A stretch of 64,000 nucleotides of DNA. Origin: Ulota crispa (taxonomy: Eukaryota; Streptophyta; Bryopsida; Orthotrichales; Orthotrichaceae). The position numbers were made by a program, and so were the translations under genes. The notes under the pieces are model-generated. The model was not told the origin of the DNA. It saw only the letters and a program-made list of their open reading frames with translations, and ran no database searches. The stretch is taken from the NCBI GenBank assembly GCA_963920765.1, contig OY987245.1:1256727-1320726 (forward strand), written 5' to 3'. Positions 24,456 through 36,299 of the stretch are shown here, piece by piece (position 1 is the first letter of the stretch; each line of letters begins with the position of its first letter).

Positions 24456-25230
24456 CGGAGTTCGAGCCTCCGACCTTTAAACCGTCGCGAGGGTGGCTTT
24501 TGGTTGTAAACCAACACCAGCAGAGTCCGACGTGTGGAACCCGTCGTGGCAAATTTAGCGGTCGGTCTCGGTGGCCGTTGTCTGTCCTCATGCGGTGTTG
24601 CATGCCGTCAGCGGTCTCCGTCGTTTATACTTTTGCAGCTGGCCCTCTCAAAATGCAAAACTTGTGGTGTCGTCGAGCGCACTCCGTCGCCGAAGCCAAA
24701 CTTCCATCACCACAACTTTTCTTATCGACCGCTTGAGCGACCACCGCGTCCTCCCGGGCCTTTTCGCCCCGCTCCTTGCATTCCTCAATATCTGGCTGCT
24801 CATAATTCCGTCGTCCCTTCCATCATCACGAGCCATCCACTTGTTCCGCGCTAACACCATCTGCGTCTCTTCATGAAAACAGACCTCCACTCCGCTCCAT
24901 TTCTTCGTGTTGCTCCAGATCCGTCCTTCCACTGGTCAGCGTCTCAACTAACTCATCCATTTGGAGGGTCACTCTCTGTCCTGTGTTTGTACTACTACTT
25001 TTTAATACTCCGTGCCATTCTTTTACTGCTTCGATTCGACATTGCTGTGGTGCTTCTTTCCATGTGGGTTATTCTCAGCCACACCAACCTTCTTTCCTTT
25101 TAGCTAACGTACGTAGAGCTGAATAGACAATGAACATCGAATTCCAGATTGTGCTATGTGGGCGGATTTCTGAGGTGACGCTGTGACTGAAAGAGTGCAG
25201 TTTGAAGTGCGAGGGTGAAGTATTTCTGCA
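24456..25230. promoter_or_regulatory. Upstream region of the dioxygenase gene
   Basis: A GC-richer stretch with several overlapping short frames on both strands, none recognisable. Its position directly before the start codon at 25231 makes it the likely promoter and 5' UTR. No core element could be assigned. Confidence 0.45.
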
Positions 25231-27228
25231 ATGGCGATGCTGTGCTTGCATCCAGCTTCACCATGTTTGCTGTGGAGAAGCAACAAGACCCCAGTTGCCA
25301 AGCTTTCAAACCTCAGTCAATTCTCTCCGCGACTTGCAGCACTTACACCTCATTCGTCTTCGTGTCTAGCCACTTCGATTAGACGTCGCGATGTGTCCAT
25401 ATCAGCGAGCTTGCAAGTGGAGCAAGCTGCCCCAGCTACGGCGGCGCCGGAAGTCGAGCTCGACCCTCCTACTGTGGTGGAAGTGTGTATTCCTCCCGAA
25501 TCGTTGGCTGGGTTCGAAGCTGATTACGAGCGCGTTGCGGCGTCCTGGCCGGCTGATCTGGGCACCACCACGGATGATTACAAGGTGGAGGAGTATTTGA
25601 GCACGGCTCATGCTTTGGTGCGGCGATGGCTGCCTCATGAGCTCGTCTCACGCCTGGAGTGCTACATCCATGACCCCAATCAGCCGCCGGCGCTGGTGAT
25701 CCGCGGCTTGCCGATTGACCGCGATTTGCCGCCCACGCATCCGGATATGCTGACCCAGAAGGTCGGGAAGTACATGAGCGAGACGTGGCTGGTTGGCATT
25801 GCGAGAATTGTTGGCCAGGTGTTCATATACGAGTACATGCGCGGCTCCCAAACCGGGCCGTCCACGCTTGTTCGGCAGATTTATACCACTGCTGACAAAG
25901 TGGACCAAGTAAGTATCCTCTGCTTGTACCATATCTCCGAAAATTTGTAACGAATTATCAGCATAACCTCTTCGTTGGACAAGAGTGCCAACATAGTTTC
26001 CCTATAAGTGTTTACAGTTCCCATGATGCTTTCACTTGAAACAGGTCTATAATGGCATCTGTCTTTGGGTCTGGTATGTGCCAAGCCCTCGTTTTCTGTC
26101 GCAAATTCCTTCTTCAACAGAGGTGATCATTAGCATCTCAATCTAGGTCAATCTCTGCGCACGATTCCCCTCGGGATCTTTTCATGGTCTTTTTATCGAG
26201 TGTCTTGCTCTAATTAGAGATCACATAAATTTCAACTGCTTGTACAAACATGATCAGGACATTAAGAATTGACAGGGTTTCCAGGTTTGTAGTCTTTGAA
26301 GATCGTGGGGTTCAGCCCGAGCCAAAAAGGGGTGTTTGTCATCCCAATTTTAGGTTTTATGAGGTTGGGTTTAAGGGGTATAATATTCAACTCCTTGCTT
26401 AACAGCTAAATTAACTTAAGCCATTGGACCAGTCCATTATGTTCGATTGTCAAAAATAACTTCAGCCTTTGGAGGCCAATGGTTGATCTTCCCAGTGTCG
26501 TCCTGCAATTCAGATTCATTATGGATTAAGGCCTTCAGGAAAGATTTCCGACTTCAGGCGAATTCAAGCCTTCAAGATTAGTTTGAGTGAACTACTAATC
26601 TCACCTTTCTTCTGCTGAAAATTTGGCAAAACTTCAGATCAGCGCGGAAGGAAGCCGGGAGCAGCTCAACTTTCACATCGACTTCTTCCAACTGAAGCCA
26701 CAGTGCTTTCCCAACGCGTTGGTGTTTATGGGCATCAGAGGAGCGCAAGGCCAAGAAGGCAAGACTCTGTTGTGCGACAATCGCCGCCTCTACCAAAAGC
26801 TCAGCGCAGCTGAAATTAATGTGTTACGCACGGAGAAGATCACTTGGAAAATGCCATATGGCACGCAATTCTCAAGGCATGTGATTCAAGGCTCCGAAAC
26901 CCACCCCCAGTTCAACATCTTCGAGGAGAATATCATCGGCATGACTGGTTTTGACGGCCTCGTGCATGGAGGCGACGAAGCCAAAGCTGCTTACAAGCGA
27001 GTGAAACAACTCACTGAAGAATTGGTGGAAGGGGTTTGGCTGGGAGCTGGGGATATGCTGCTGCTGAACCAAAAGAAGACTTCGCATGGCCGAGGTCCTT
27101 ATGAGGCTAAGTACGATGGCAACGACCGATGGTTGCAACGCACTTATGTCAACAGCGGAGGGTTTTGGGAATCTGGCATGTCGCAGTGGCCCAAGCGCGC
27201 GGTGCAACTTGTGCAGGATGATGACTAG
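25231..27228 (+). CDS. Predicted plastid Fe(II)/2-oxoglutarate dioxygenase, clavaminate synthase/AsnO/TauD type, 2 exons, 422 aa
   Basis: Spliced as join(25231..25908, 26638..27228). The intron begins CAA|GTAAGT, ends TTCAG|ATC and is phase 0. The first 53 residues are rich in Ser, Leu and Arg with no acidic residue, as in chloroplast transit peptides; mitochondrial targeting is possible. The catalytic core is in exon 2: HID at 239-241 supplies the proximal metal ligands, NQKKTSHGRGPY supplies the distal His (376), and YDGNDRWLQR the 2OG-binding Arg (390 or 394). This HxD...H...R arrangement and the spacing of LLLNQKKTSHGRGPY and DGNDRWLQR resemble bacterial amino-acid hydroxylases of the clavaminate synthase-like group, rather than the plant DOXC (GA-oxidase/ACO) type. 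The substrate is unknown; free or carrier-bound amino acids are usual in that group. The frame is intact. Confidence 0.88.
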
Positions 27229-28171
27229 TGTGTATCCCTTTCTCAATACTAGTCCCCTCAATCCATTTTTGGTATGCGCATGAATTCAGTGTGCATCGTA
27301 CTGTAGATCCAACTACCGGTCTTGCTTTTACCGTGAGTTTCGATGTGTAGCTTGTCAGATCGATATCTGAACCTAGTAGAGCAGGAACTCAGGATGTGAT
27401 TGTATGTTTATGTGTACAGAATTGAAGAAGTTTTGGTTACAAGGTGACTGCCTTGTCAAATGTAATGTTATGCTGAGAGTTACTCCAGTGTAGATATGAA
27501 TACCAGAATTTGTTATTAAACAGTTTTTGACTACAGTGTCACAACTACAGGATAACTGTATGCAACGGCATGTTTACTGTCATTGACGATGAAGTAATCC
27601 TAGTTGACCATATCTTGAATGTTGAGTCGAAGTTTACAATGTCACTGTTTTCGCTGTCTGGCTCAAGAATGTCAATTTTAGATGCTTTTTTATTTAGTGA
27701 TTCACTGGTGTGTTTAAGACACCTGCTAGTTTACGATTTATTTAGTCAGTTGACCTGGTTGTTACATCATCCTCCCAGCTGTACTGTAGTAAGGTACAAA
27801 TAATATAAACGGTTAAAATGAGCCATTTTAGCCTGAAGATATGAGGAATTTCTTGAGAAATTAAGCTCAATCTATGGAGAAACAAGGACAAGGAAGAGTG
27901 CAAAACAAAACAACAAAAATTACTCAAAAATGAATATTTTATGCAATATAAATGTGAATTTAAGGTTTGGACCAATTCTTGTTTCATATGTGCATTTTAA
28001 ATGGCTACCTCTAGAACCTTGTTTTGAAACAAGTTTGAACCAATCAAATGCAAGGAAATAACATCTTTTAAAATATTTCAAAATCTTTTTCAAATTCAAC
28101 TATTGTTGGTTTCAAAACAGTCTACTTCTCCAAGTAGAGGCCAGTAACCATTTATGGTATTCCTACCTTAC
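27229..28171. other. 3' flank of the dioxygenase gene, no further gene
   Basis: The first 300 bp probably contain the 3' UTR; ATTAAA-like signals occur near 27515. The rest is AT-rich with only short frames. Confidence 0.45.
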
Positions 28172-28302
28172 TAGGGCATCCTTCCATGTGGGGGGTGGGG
28201 GTGAAGCTCATCAATCATTAGTTAAATGGGCCTCGGTTTTTCTGAAGCTCCACCAATATTGGTGAGCTTCACCCACCCCCCTCACATGAAAGGACGCCCC
28301 TA
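28172..28302. mobile_element. 131-bp MITE or hairpin with TAGGG(C) ends
   Basis: TAGGGCATCCTTCCATGTGG at the left pairs with the reverse complement of the right end, TAGGGGCGTCCTTTCATGTG. The arms carry G- and C-runs and CACC/GGTG blocks. No target duplication is evident. Confidence 0.7.
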
Positions 28303-29236
28303 AGGTCTTCATGGTTAGAGGGAATTTGTCTATATGTAATGCGATAGAAATCTCAAATATGTTAGTGGTTATCCTATATTTGTTACATACTTTTGAAAAC
28401 TTGATTTTTCCATCTTCCCACAAGCCCACTACATTGAGATCTAATTCTTTCTTAGTTATTCTCAAAAACTAAGGGGATGGGTTGGGTTTTGAGAATTTTT
28501 TTAGTTTTTGAAATTCCTTTTGTTGAGCTTCTTTCTTGTCACTAAAAAAATATAAATGTATGTGTAGCTATCTATACCTTAAATTAGGTTATTTGTTTGT
28601 TTGGATGTTTGGATGTTTGTTTGTCATGTTGAGGTCTCTTGAAACATGTATCCCCCGTTGCATGCTTGTTACCATTGGAAAGCTCTTAGCAAGGAGGGGT
28701 GCACATGTTTGATTTCATGGTATTTGGGCCTATGATGGAAAAGTTATTGAATTTCAAAGTTTTTTATGGATTAAAAATTTAAATAAATACTAATTGGCCA
28801 AAGACAAGTTTTGTGTAAAAATAGGGTAGAGTACAAGTTTAACTAATGTAAAATTTGGATGTCTACTTAAAAATAAAGTAGAGAACAAGTTTAATTGAAG
28901 TAAAATACAAATTTAACCATGAGTGGTATGAGGAAATGGCATGGGAGGGGGTAGTGAAAATTGGGCCAATGGCACATGGCCACACTAGTAGTTTAGTAAT
29001 GAAGACATCAAAGTGCTTTTTTGGTTTTCTTTATAAGCATGACACATACCCTACCCAAGAGTTATATCCTCCAAGAGAAGTTGTAATCTTGACACCCACT
29101 ATTGACACACTTATGGATGTTGAGAAATTTAAATTTTCTTTATTGTTGTGATTTGACAATAATGACATTTGATGTAACATGCAACTTGATATAGCTTGTG
29201 GTGGGTACATGTCACTACTTTTTGCTTAGTAATTTA
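28303..29236. other. Intergenic DNA, nothing recognised
   Basis: AT-rich sequence with no supported gene. The 71-codon frame at 28936-29151 has no recognisable motif. Confidence 0.45.
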
Positions 29237-30159
29237 GGGCATCCTCAATCCACTCAGCATAAAGGCCACATACTAATCTTGATTTATTAAGGGAATTTAT
29301 ATGTGCACACCGGGGGTTGATATTTGCACACCCCTTGGGAGTAAATTATAGATTTCTACCATCAAAAAGTTGAATTTGAGAAATTTGAATTTAGATTTGA
29401 ACTTAGAGACCATGATTTAATTTAGAACTATAAAAAATAGTTGCAATTCAACAACACCCAATGAAAAAATTTAGCTAGGAGAAAAAGAATTACTTTTACT
29501 TTTGTTTGTAAAAAAAGAAAATATTTTTCATTGGGTGTTGTTGAATTGCAAGATTTTATGGTTTTAGACTAAAGCATGGTCTCTAAATCCAATTCTAAAT
29601 TCTAAATTCTAAAATTCAACATTTTTGATGGTAGAAATGTATAATTTACTGCCCAGAGGGTGTGCAGATATCAATCCCCCGGTGTGCACATATCAATTCC
29701 CTTTATTAATAGCACATAGTTCATCACATAAAATTTACATGATTTGAAGGGCGTGAAAATTTTCATTTTAAAAATGTAATAAAATTTTGATTTAGACATT
29801 GCATGGTTTAGAAAATCTCATCAAATGTTAATGAACTTCCAAAAAACTTAAAGGCCTCATCAAATCAAACCTAAATAAGGAAATTTTAGTAAAAGGGTTG
29901 GTAAAATTGTTATCCACTTTATTAAAATTTCCTTATTTAGGCTTGATTTGGAGAGACCTTTAAGTTTTTTGGAAGTTCATTAACATTTGATGTGATATTT
30001 CTAAAATCATGCAATATCTACATCAAAATTTTGTTATGTTCTGAGAATGGAAATTTTCATGCCCTTCAAATCATATATTTTTTGTGTGATTAAATATCTG
30101 CTATTAATAGTTCATAATTGATATACGAGGCCTTTATGCCAAGTGGACTAAGGATGCCC
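29237..30159. mobile_element. Foldback element with GGGCATCCT ends, interrupted by a MITE
   Basis: The left end GGGCATCCTCAATCCACTCA pairs with the right-end reverse complement GGGCATCCTTAGTCCACTTG. The arms continue inward to a centre near 29900, with CCAAAAAACTTAAAGG matching its complement. The left arm contains the complete MITE at 29291-29701; without it the arms realign at TTTATTAATAG. No coding capacity. Confidence 0.8.
29291..29701. mobile_element. GGGAATTGAT MITE, copy 3, 411 bp, 8-bp duplication TTTATTAA
   Basis: The ends are GGGAATTTATATGTGCACAC and the complement of GGGAATTGATATGTGCACAC. TTTATTAA lies immediately on both sides (29283-29290, 29702-29709). An 8-bp duplication points to hAT-type transposition. 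The interior is homologous to copy 2 at 22852. Confidence 0.85.
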
Positions 30160-30717
30160 TTATTATGAAATGTACCCACAATTAAGTTGTAACAACCATA
30201 TGAACATGTGCAGCATTTATCTTAGATCTTACAAGATGTATGCAAGGGAAATGTAGACCCTAAAAGTATATGCCCAAAGATTATTTAGATGGGAATGACT
30301 ACAATGAAGTTGAACATTTATATTTTTTGGATTGTGAATAATAGAGATATAGAAATTAATATAGATCGAGGACATTTGATAGCTTTGATTTAATTCAGGC
30401 TAATCTGTAGCTTTGACTTAATTCAAGCTAATCTATACATAAATTTGCCTTATATGGATTCTTGGGTTGATTTTGATTTGAATGTTTTAGGTTTATGATA
30501 TAGTTAAAATAATCAAAACTTTATCCAACCACAAATTCATGTATGTTTTTTGTAACACCTTCATTCATCTTGTATGCATCATTTGCATGTGTCTATACAT
30601 GTAACCTAAAACAATTTCATCATGTATCCATCATACAAATCAAGGAAAATCAAAAAAAGAAGGTAATGGGATATAGATTTTGTTTTTTTTACTCATTTGT
30701 ACAAATTATTTCTTGAG
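30160..30717. other. Intergenic DNA, nothing recognised
   Basis: AT-rich, no supported feature. A near-duplicate pair of segments (TAGCTTTGA(T/C)TTAATTCA) is present at about 30380-30430. Confidence 0.4.
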
Positions 30718-31142
30718 TTAATCCCTAAACAACACAACGTGCCATTACAGCCAAAATAGGATGTTTTTTCCGTATTTAGAGGTGTTGTTGTTTTCAATTT
30801 CACTTGGATTTTTGAGGGTTGTGTATTGATGTTCTTCTCCACCTTTTGCAATGTTTGGCATGTTTATGCGATCGTTTTTCCAACTTTGCAAAGAGTTTGT
30901 ACTGGAGGTGGGTTACAAATACGTAGCTAGAGCATATCTGCGATTTATGGAACCCTACGATGGATCCTTGAAATGAACACACTAGCAGAGCACCAGGAGC
31001 AAGCGCTGTTGTCTAGCCGCTCCAATTCACAATCCACGTCAAGAAAAGAACAAAAACCAGATTTGAGTTGCTATAGAATTACGATATGACCGGGAATCTA
31101 CGATTTCCTGTGGTTGTTTAGGTGTGATCATTTAGGGGTTAA
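30718..31142. mobile_element. 417-bp TTAA-flanked element (piggyBac-like)
   Basis: TTAA (30718-30721) then TCCCTAAACAACAC at the left; ATCATTTAGGGG then TTAA (31139-31142) at the right. The right-end reverse complement is CCCCTAAATGATCACACC. The short C/TCCCTAAA end recurs in the element at 60698-61966. The 60-codon frame inside has no known motif. Confidence 0.5.
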
Positions 31143-31221
31143 GTGAAGTCTAAAGGTGGCACCTAAATGTGACGTGAAAACTTAAAAATAGTCAATCAAT
31201 AGATATATTTGGTAGGTCCAT

Positions 31222-31303
31222 AACATTGTTAACCGGGGAGGTTCTTTCCCTAGGTATATTCCTCCCCATATACCTGGGGAAAGAACCTCCCGGTTAACAA
31301 TGT
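31222..31303. repeat. 82-bp near-perfect hairpin
   Basis: ACATTGTTAACCGGGGAGGT... pairs with ...ACCTCCCGGTTAACAATGT across arms of about 36 nt with one bulge and very few mismatches, around a loop of about 8 nt. It could be a very small MITE or a small-RNA precursor; the sequence alone cannot decide. Confidence 0.85.
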
Positions 31304-31928
31304 AGAGTCTACATTGAACATTCTATAACTAAGGTTGAAACACACTTTTCAATGAGACTGTAATTATCATTTGAATTTGTGATGCCTAGTATTGGGTACC
31401 CTTATAAACAGTAAATGCATAGCTCTAGACGATTCTTTACGAGAGCATACATATTCCCAATGGCATTTAGGGCTAAGAACAATGGCTGAGACATACACTA
31501 GGAGTAGCCCTTCTGATTGCTCTTGGGTTATGCTAACTTCCATATTCCAATTGCCTACTGCAAAAGAGCAGGCACATTTGGCCCAAGAAGGCTACTCACA
31601 GTGACAGTATTCATTAGGCGGTTCAAATTTCTGTCGATCACACAAAGCAAGACCAAATAGAAATGACTCATACCGTAAATCAATGTCAGAAAATCGAGCA
31701 CAACATGCTTTCTCCTCTCAATATTTAGATTGTTTTCACACCGATTGTGAAAGTGTCAGGAAAAAAACCTACATAAGAAACTAAAATACAAGCAACATGG
31801 TCACGAGTGTGCGACATGCACAAGAAAGTGATTTCGTGTGTTGAAATTTACAATTGTCCACTACACTCACGCTACGGGTCGATGATTGCCAGATGCAGCA
31901 ACATTTGTCTTATGCCTGGTAAGACGAA
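31304..31928. other. Intergenic and 3' flank of the LysM gene
   Basis: No gene is recognised. The part nearest 31928 is probably the 3' UTR of the minus-strand LysM gene. Confidence 0.4.
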
Positions 31929-34887
31929 TTAGGCTGAGTTTTCCTCTTCACTCTTCTCGGGAAGACAGATGTGGTCTCCTGCACATGTCACGAGTACCCA
32001 AAATGGTCAGAAATCAAGAAGTTACTGTAAGGAACTGCCGAACAGGGGACAGTAAATACTCGATTGCGCTAACAAGACCAAACCACAAACAACTAAAGAA
32101 GACAAAGGAAACAGTGAGATTACCTTCGTGAATGAGATTAGGATCATTTATTCCGTTAGCGCTTTGGATGGCTTCAATACTCACGCCAAATTGCTTCGAA
32201 ATACCATATAGTGTGTCTCCCTGCGGTCAACATTCGGGCCACTGTACATTACCAAGGAGACCTGCTATAGTATTTCTGCTCAGTAATATTTTGGTAAAAA
32301 AGAAAAGAGTGCACAGCTAGTCTTATAGAAGTGCAACTGAGTTCGTGCACAAGGAGCTGCACGATATGAAAGAATAGAAAATGCTTCAAGACCGTGCTAC
32401 ATGCCAAGCAATTACTTGTTTAAACAAAAAGAAGTACCTGCTTGATTTGATAGGTTCGGGGAATCCAAAGCTCCTGTCCAATACTTAAGTTGCGAGGATC
32501 TTCAATGCCGTTTGCCTACCAAAAGACAGACAGTAAGTAAGAAGATATGAATTTCAATAATTGCCCTCCAAAACTCCACGTGGACCTCCATCCATTGCTG
32601 CTACAGCTTACACCATTTTCCTTTCAGAAAAGGAAGGAATTAGAAAATTTCTCTTCGCTTTTCAATGAAACTTTATGCTACTTTATTTAATTAAGGGCGA
32701 GACAGCTTTTGGAGTTTGTATGTCTTTTCATTTGGATTTTGAAACAAATACGACAACAGTAGCATTTGACAACCGCAACCTCTGTGATTCACAGTGTATC
32801 CTTCACTTTCTTTTACTGGAAAAAGCATCCACAACCCTTCATAGTCCCTGAAATACCTCCAAATCACCGCAAGCCTGATGCTTTTATGAAGTGCTTAGGA
32901 AGAAGACCTAACTATTAATAACAAACGTGCAATCCAGTATGAGTTTTGTTCTGTCCATACCTCCATAAGAAGCTCAAGAGAGCAATCGTGCCGCTCAGAG
33001 AGGCCATACAATGTGTCTCCTTTCTCAACCGTGTACAAGAGATCTCCTTTGGGCTGCTCACATCAGCCCCAAATTCCAAGTCTCTTAGTTCAACTTGCAA
33101 ACATCACAAACCCTCTATAACAGCAAATTGACAGCATTGTGTCCCCAAGTACACTTCCAACATATCAAAATGAAAAGTTCGGAGTCCCAAAGCAACTTTA
33201 TCACTACCAAAAGTGTAAATCTGAAGGTTCCAGATTGAGTAGAGGTACTTCTAGATATACCCACTCGAGCTCTCAAACCTCCCTGCTCTCGAGCAACATC
33301 GACTTAAAAAACCAAATCCAAATCATCTGTTGTAGCCTTTGATACTAATAAGACTAGCTGGAAAATCATCAAGGGCAGATGATATCTTTTAGCAATTACC
33401 AAATTCTTCTCCTTCTCTATTCTCTTGTGGTCTGCAAAGAGGCCATCCTTAAAATTCTGGAAAAATCTGAATGGATTGGGTCTGCCATCACATCAAAACC
33501 AACAATTGAACTCAGTGATTAGAAGCAAGAAACCAACTGCAAGAGATTTCAAAGACCAAACAAACCTAAAAATCGCAAACCCAAGGTGCTACTGTAAATA
33601 GCAAAACTCTGAAGCTTTCAATGTGGCTACGTTTGGAACAGGGGAACCCAAACCTGGCGTTCTATAGAGCATGGAAAGCAACGATGTCCTATCAAAGTAT
33701 GAAGGACTTACAGTATTAATGAAAATCAAGGGTCCATGAGAAGAGCCCCTAGTAAACCCATTCTTCAGGGAAAAAAAATTACAGCTTGAGATTTTTTTTA
33801 AATTCGAACCTAACCATACTTTTTCTGCTTCATAGGGCTTGTGATATATGAGTGCCTTCCAAGAGCACCGTAAAGACCAAATTTGAGGTCTTCAAAGCAT
33901 CGGCCCCAGAGGAAGAAACCTGTGTTTCCTCCTCCAGATCCTCAATATCATATAACATAGCGTCCTTACAGTAATACTTGCTGCTCAAATTTCATGTCAT
34001 ATGACAACCAAATCTATACAAACTAGCAACCAGATTAATGAAAGTAGAGTCTCCCAAAAGAACATACCCGCCACCAGTACCGCCACCGCCACCAGCTGTG
34101 TTTGGCCTCTGGGGATCACGTCCTTCAGACATTTCTTGTGCCTCCCTTGGATTCAGTGGCAACCTCGAGCTCCGCACTACTGTTCTGTACGACCTCTGCT
34201 TCTGCGTGTTCAGTTTAGAACACCAAGAAAACGATCAACAACTGGTTCCCATCAACGACTGTTTGCAGAAATTTCTAACAACAGTAGCCACCATTTCCTA
34301 AACTGTACAAAATATATATGAATCATCTTAGGCCTCCTCAGATCCATGAACAACACCTCCAGCATAACACAACATTCTCGAGCCACTTAAAAGACCATCC
34401 GTGTGGGAGTAAATACGTATAGGCTTGTGTAGAACCAAAAGGGGATAGGGAATAGTGAAGTTGATACTGGAACAACCAAATGGCTATGAGAAAACGAACA
34501 ACTTGCGAAAAATATCACACTTATTATGCAAAACATCCACTTACCATTCTGGATCCAATCTAACATTCTTAAGACAAATGAAAGAGCACGGAGAGAATGG
34601 AGTAGATCTTACAATTGCAAGAGTTAACCTAATATCTATGTGAGCAAATTTATATTTTGTGGGGGATATTGACAACGAAGCTCAAAGAATGTTATGATTT
34701 CAGAGACTCTTTGAGTGCAAGTATCACGACTCTGTAGCTGGAAAACCTAACATGGTGGAGCTCTTACTGGGTAAGCAACAACACGGCTTGCAGCTTGTTG
34801 CTGGAGCTGCGCAGAATCGCCAGTAGAAAAATGAGGCAGAGCAGCAAGAGGAGCAGCTCCGATCACAGAACTTCCGAGCAGCGCCAT
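31929..34887 (-). CDS. Predicted plastid protein with two LysM domains, 7 exons, 217 aa
   Basis: Spliced as complement(31929..31978, 32124..32220, 32438..32515, 32961..33053, 33400..33481, 34068..34201, 34768..34887). All introns are GT-AG and the phases agree. The N-terminus (MALLGSSVIGAAPLAALPHF...) is Ala/Ser/Leu-rich and nearly free of acidic residues over the first 40 residues, as in plastid transit peptides. A Gly-rich linker is at about 76-85 and a charged block NPFRFFQNFKDGLFADHKR at 87-105. LysM 1 covers about 119-162 (YTVEKGDTLYGLSERHDCS ... IGQELWIP) and LysM 2 about 165-208 (YQIKQGDTLYGISKQFGVS ... EGDHICLP). A short acidic tail ends the protein. LysM domains bind N-acetylglucosamine-containing glycans such as peptidoglycan or chitin. 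No transmembrane segment or kinase domain is present, so it is not a LysM receptor kinase. The acceptor of exon 4 could lie one codon earlier. Confidence 0.9.
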
Positions 34888-35560
34888 AACTAAGTTACCT
34901 CCTCTCGCTACCAGACAGATTGTAAACTTAATGAAAGCGTCGTGTAGGAATATAAGTGCAAAGATGCGATCTCCTGGTCCTGCAAAATTGAAAACGTTTG
35001 ATGAGTCGATCGGAACAAGGTTTGGCTTCTTCTTCGTTCGAGCTACCCTCTTGAGATATGCTTTGCCAGGTGGAGGATAGATCGTGGGACACACGTCGCC
35101 AACGCACTTGTCTTGACCCTCATTCGCCAATCTAGTCTCTGGACCAGAATCTTAGATTGTTGTACATGTTAGGGGGCACTAGGTCGCAATAATCCAATAG
35201 CGAGCATGTTCACTGAGATCGTACATAACATTCAGTAGCATGAAGAGAGGCGGCCTTTCCCTCTCTTCAGGTATCATCCAGGAACTTCATCTTAAACTTC
35301 ATCTTAAAGAAACAAAAAAAAGTCTTTTTTTTATTTTTTATTTTTTATTTTTTTATTTTTTTGACACGTCTGACTCTCTCGATGTGTGTGCACTAAACTA
35401 AACCTCTTTTTCATAAACTCTAACAAATTCAGCCAAGTGTCCCCATACCTATAGAAGGGTGTGGAATATTTCACACCATTCTCTTGGAGGGAGGGTAGCC
35501 TTTACTAGTGCTACTGAATGTTATGTACTCAAAAAATGTGTTCTCATGAGTTTTTTAATA
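34888..35560. promoter_or_regulatory. Upstream region of the LysM gene
   Basis: The frame of the first exon extends upstream without a stop to about 35130, but the stretch has no features of a conserved protein and the Met at 34887 gives a typical transit peptide. A T-rich tract is at 35320-35365. No core promoter motif is assigned. Confidence 0.4.
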
Positions 35561-35887
35561 AGGTAGTCTGCTCATAAACCGCGCAGGCTCTAAAATCGCT
35601 CACCTCACCAAATGTATGCTTTTTGTACATGTTCTTTTTCATATCCTTTCAACAATGTACAGGTGATGTACATTTGAGGAGGTGGGTGGTTTTAGAGACC
35701 TATGGCCTTTCCACTTCAAAATTTCACAACTAATTCCACAAAGCTCTAAAAAATATGAAACAACTTGGGTTAGATGTCAATTCTTCTTGTCATTCAAGGA
35801 AAATTTATTGAAAAATAGTCCAAGAAGTTTCACCTCCCCAAAATTCAGTTTCAACCCTTAGATGGACGGTTTATGAGCACACTACCT
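35561..35887. mobile_element. AGGTAGTNTGCTC MITE, copy 2, 327 bp, TA duplication
   Basis: The left end AGGTAGTCTGCTCATAAACC pairs with the right-end reverse complement AGGTAGTGTGCTCATAAACC. It is flanked by TA on both sides (35559-35560, 35888-35889), as for Tc1/mariner-type (Stowaway) MITEs. It sits exactly in the left target-site duplication of the next MITE. Its reverse complement matches the truncated copy at 24156. Confidence 0.85.
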
Positions 35888-35889
35888 TA

Positions 35890-36299
35890 GGGAATTGATA
35901 CATGTACCATCCCTTCTTCACCATTCTACCGCACCCTACTATATATGGTCAATATTTACAATAATAAAATAGGTGTGGACCACAAGAAAAACATCACTAA
36001 TTTGAAAATACAACTAGACGTAGAAATTGCAACTATAATTTTGCTTTGGATTCCACTCACAGTATCAATTAAAAAATCCAAATTATTTTTAGTTTAATTA
36101 TATATCTTTAAATTGATACTATGAGCGAGATTCAAAACTTAAGAACAAAATTAAAGTTACAACTTCTATGTCAAGTTGTGTTTTCAAATTAGTGATGTTT
36201 TTCTCATGATCCACACCTATTTTATTATTGTAAATATTGATCATATATAGTAGGGTGTGGTAGAATAGTGAAGAAGGGGTGGTACATGTATCAATTCCC
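35890..36299. mobile_element. GGGAATTGAT-ended MITE, copy 4, 410 bp
   Basis: The ends are GGGAATTGATACATGTACCA and its complement. The arms pair almost completely (CACCCTACTATATATG..., ATTTACAATAATAAAATAGG...). The interior differs from copies 1-3, so it shares the termini but belongs to another subfamily. TTTTTAATA follows the right end (36300-36308) and precedes the adjacent MITE on the left (35552-35560). That marks this element's original 8-9 bp target duplication. Confidence 0.85.

Noticed and set aside
24450-24500. tRNA gene suggested by GGAGTTCGAGCCTCC (B-box-like)
   Set aside because: There is no matching A-box, acceptor stem or cloverleaf nearby.
24434-24932. Several 90-106 codon frames upstream of the dioxygenase
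   Set aside because: Mutually overlapping frames in a GC-richer region with no family resemblance or splice link to the gene; more likely promoter DNA.
34888-35130. Upstream extension of the LysM first exon (87 extra codons)
   Set aside because: The extension has no conserved character, and the downstream Met gives a typical transit-peptide start.
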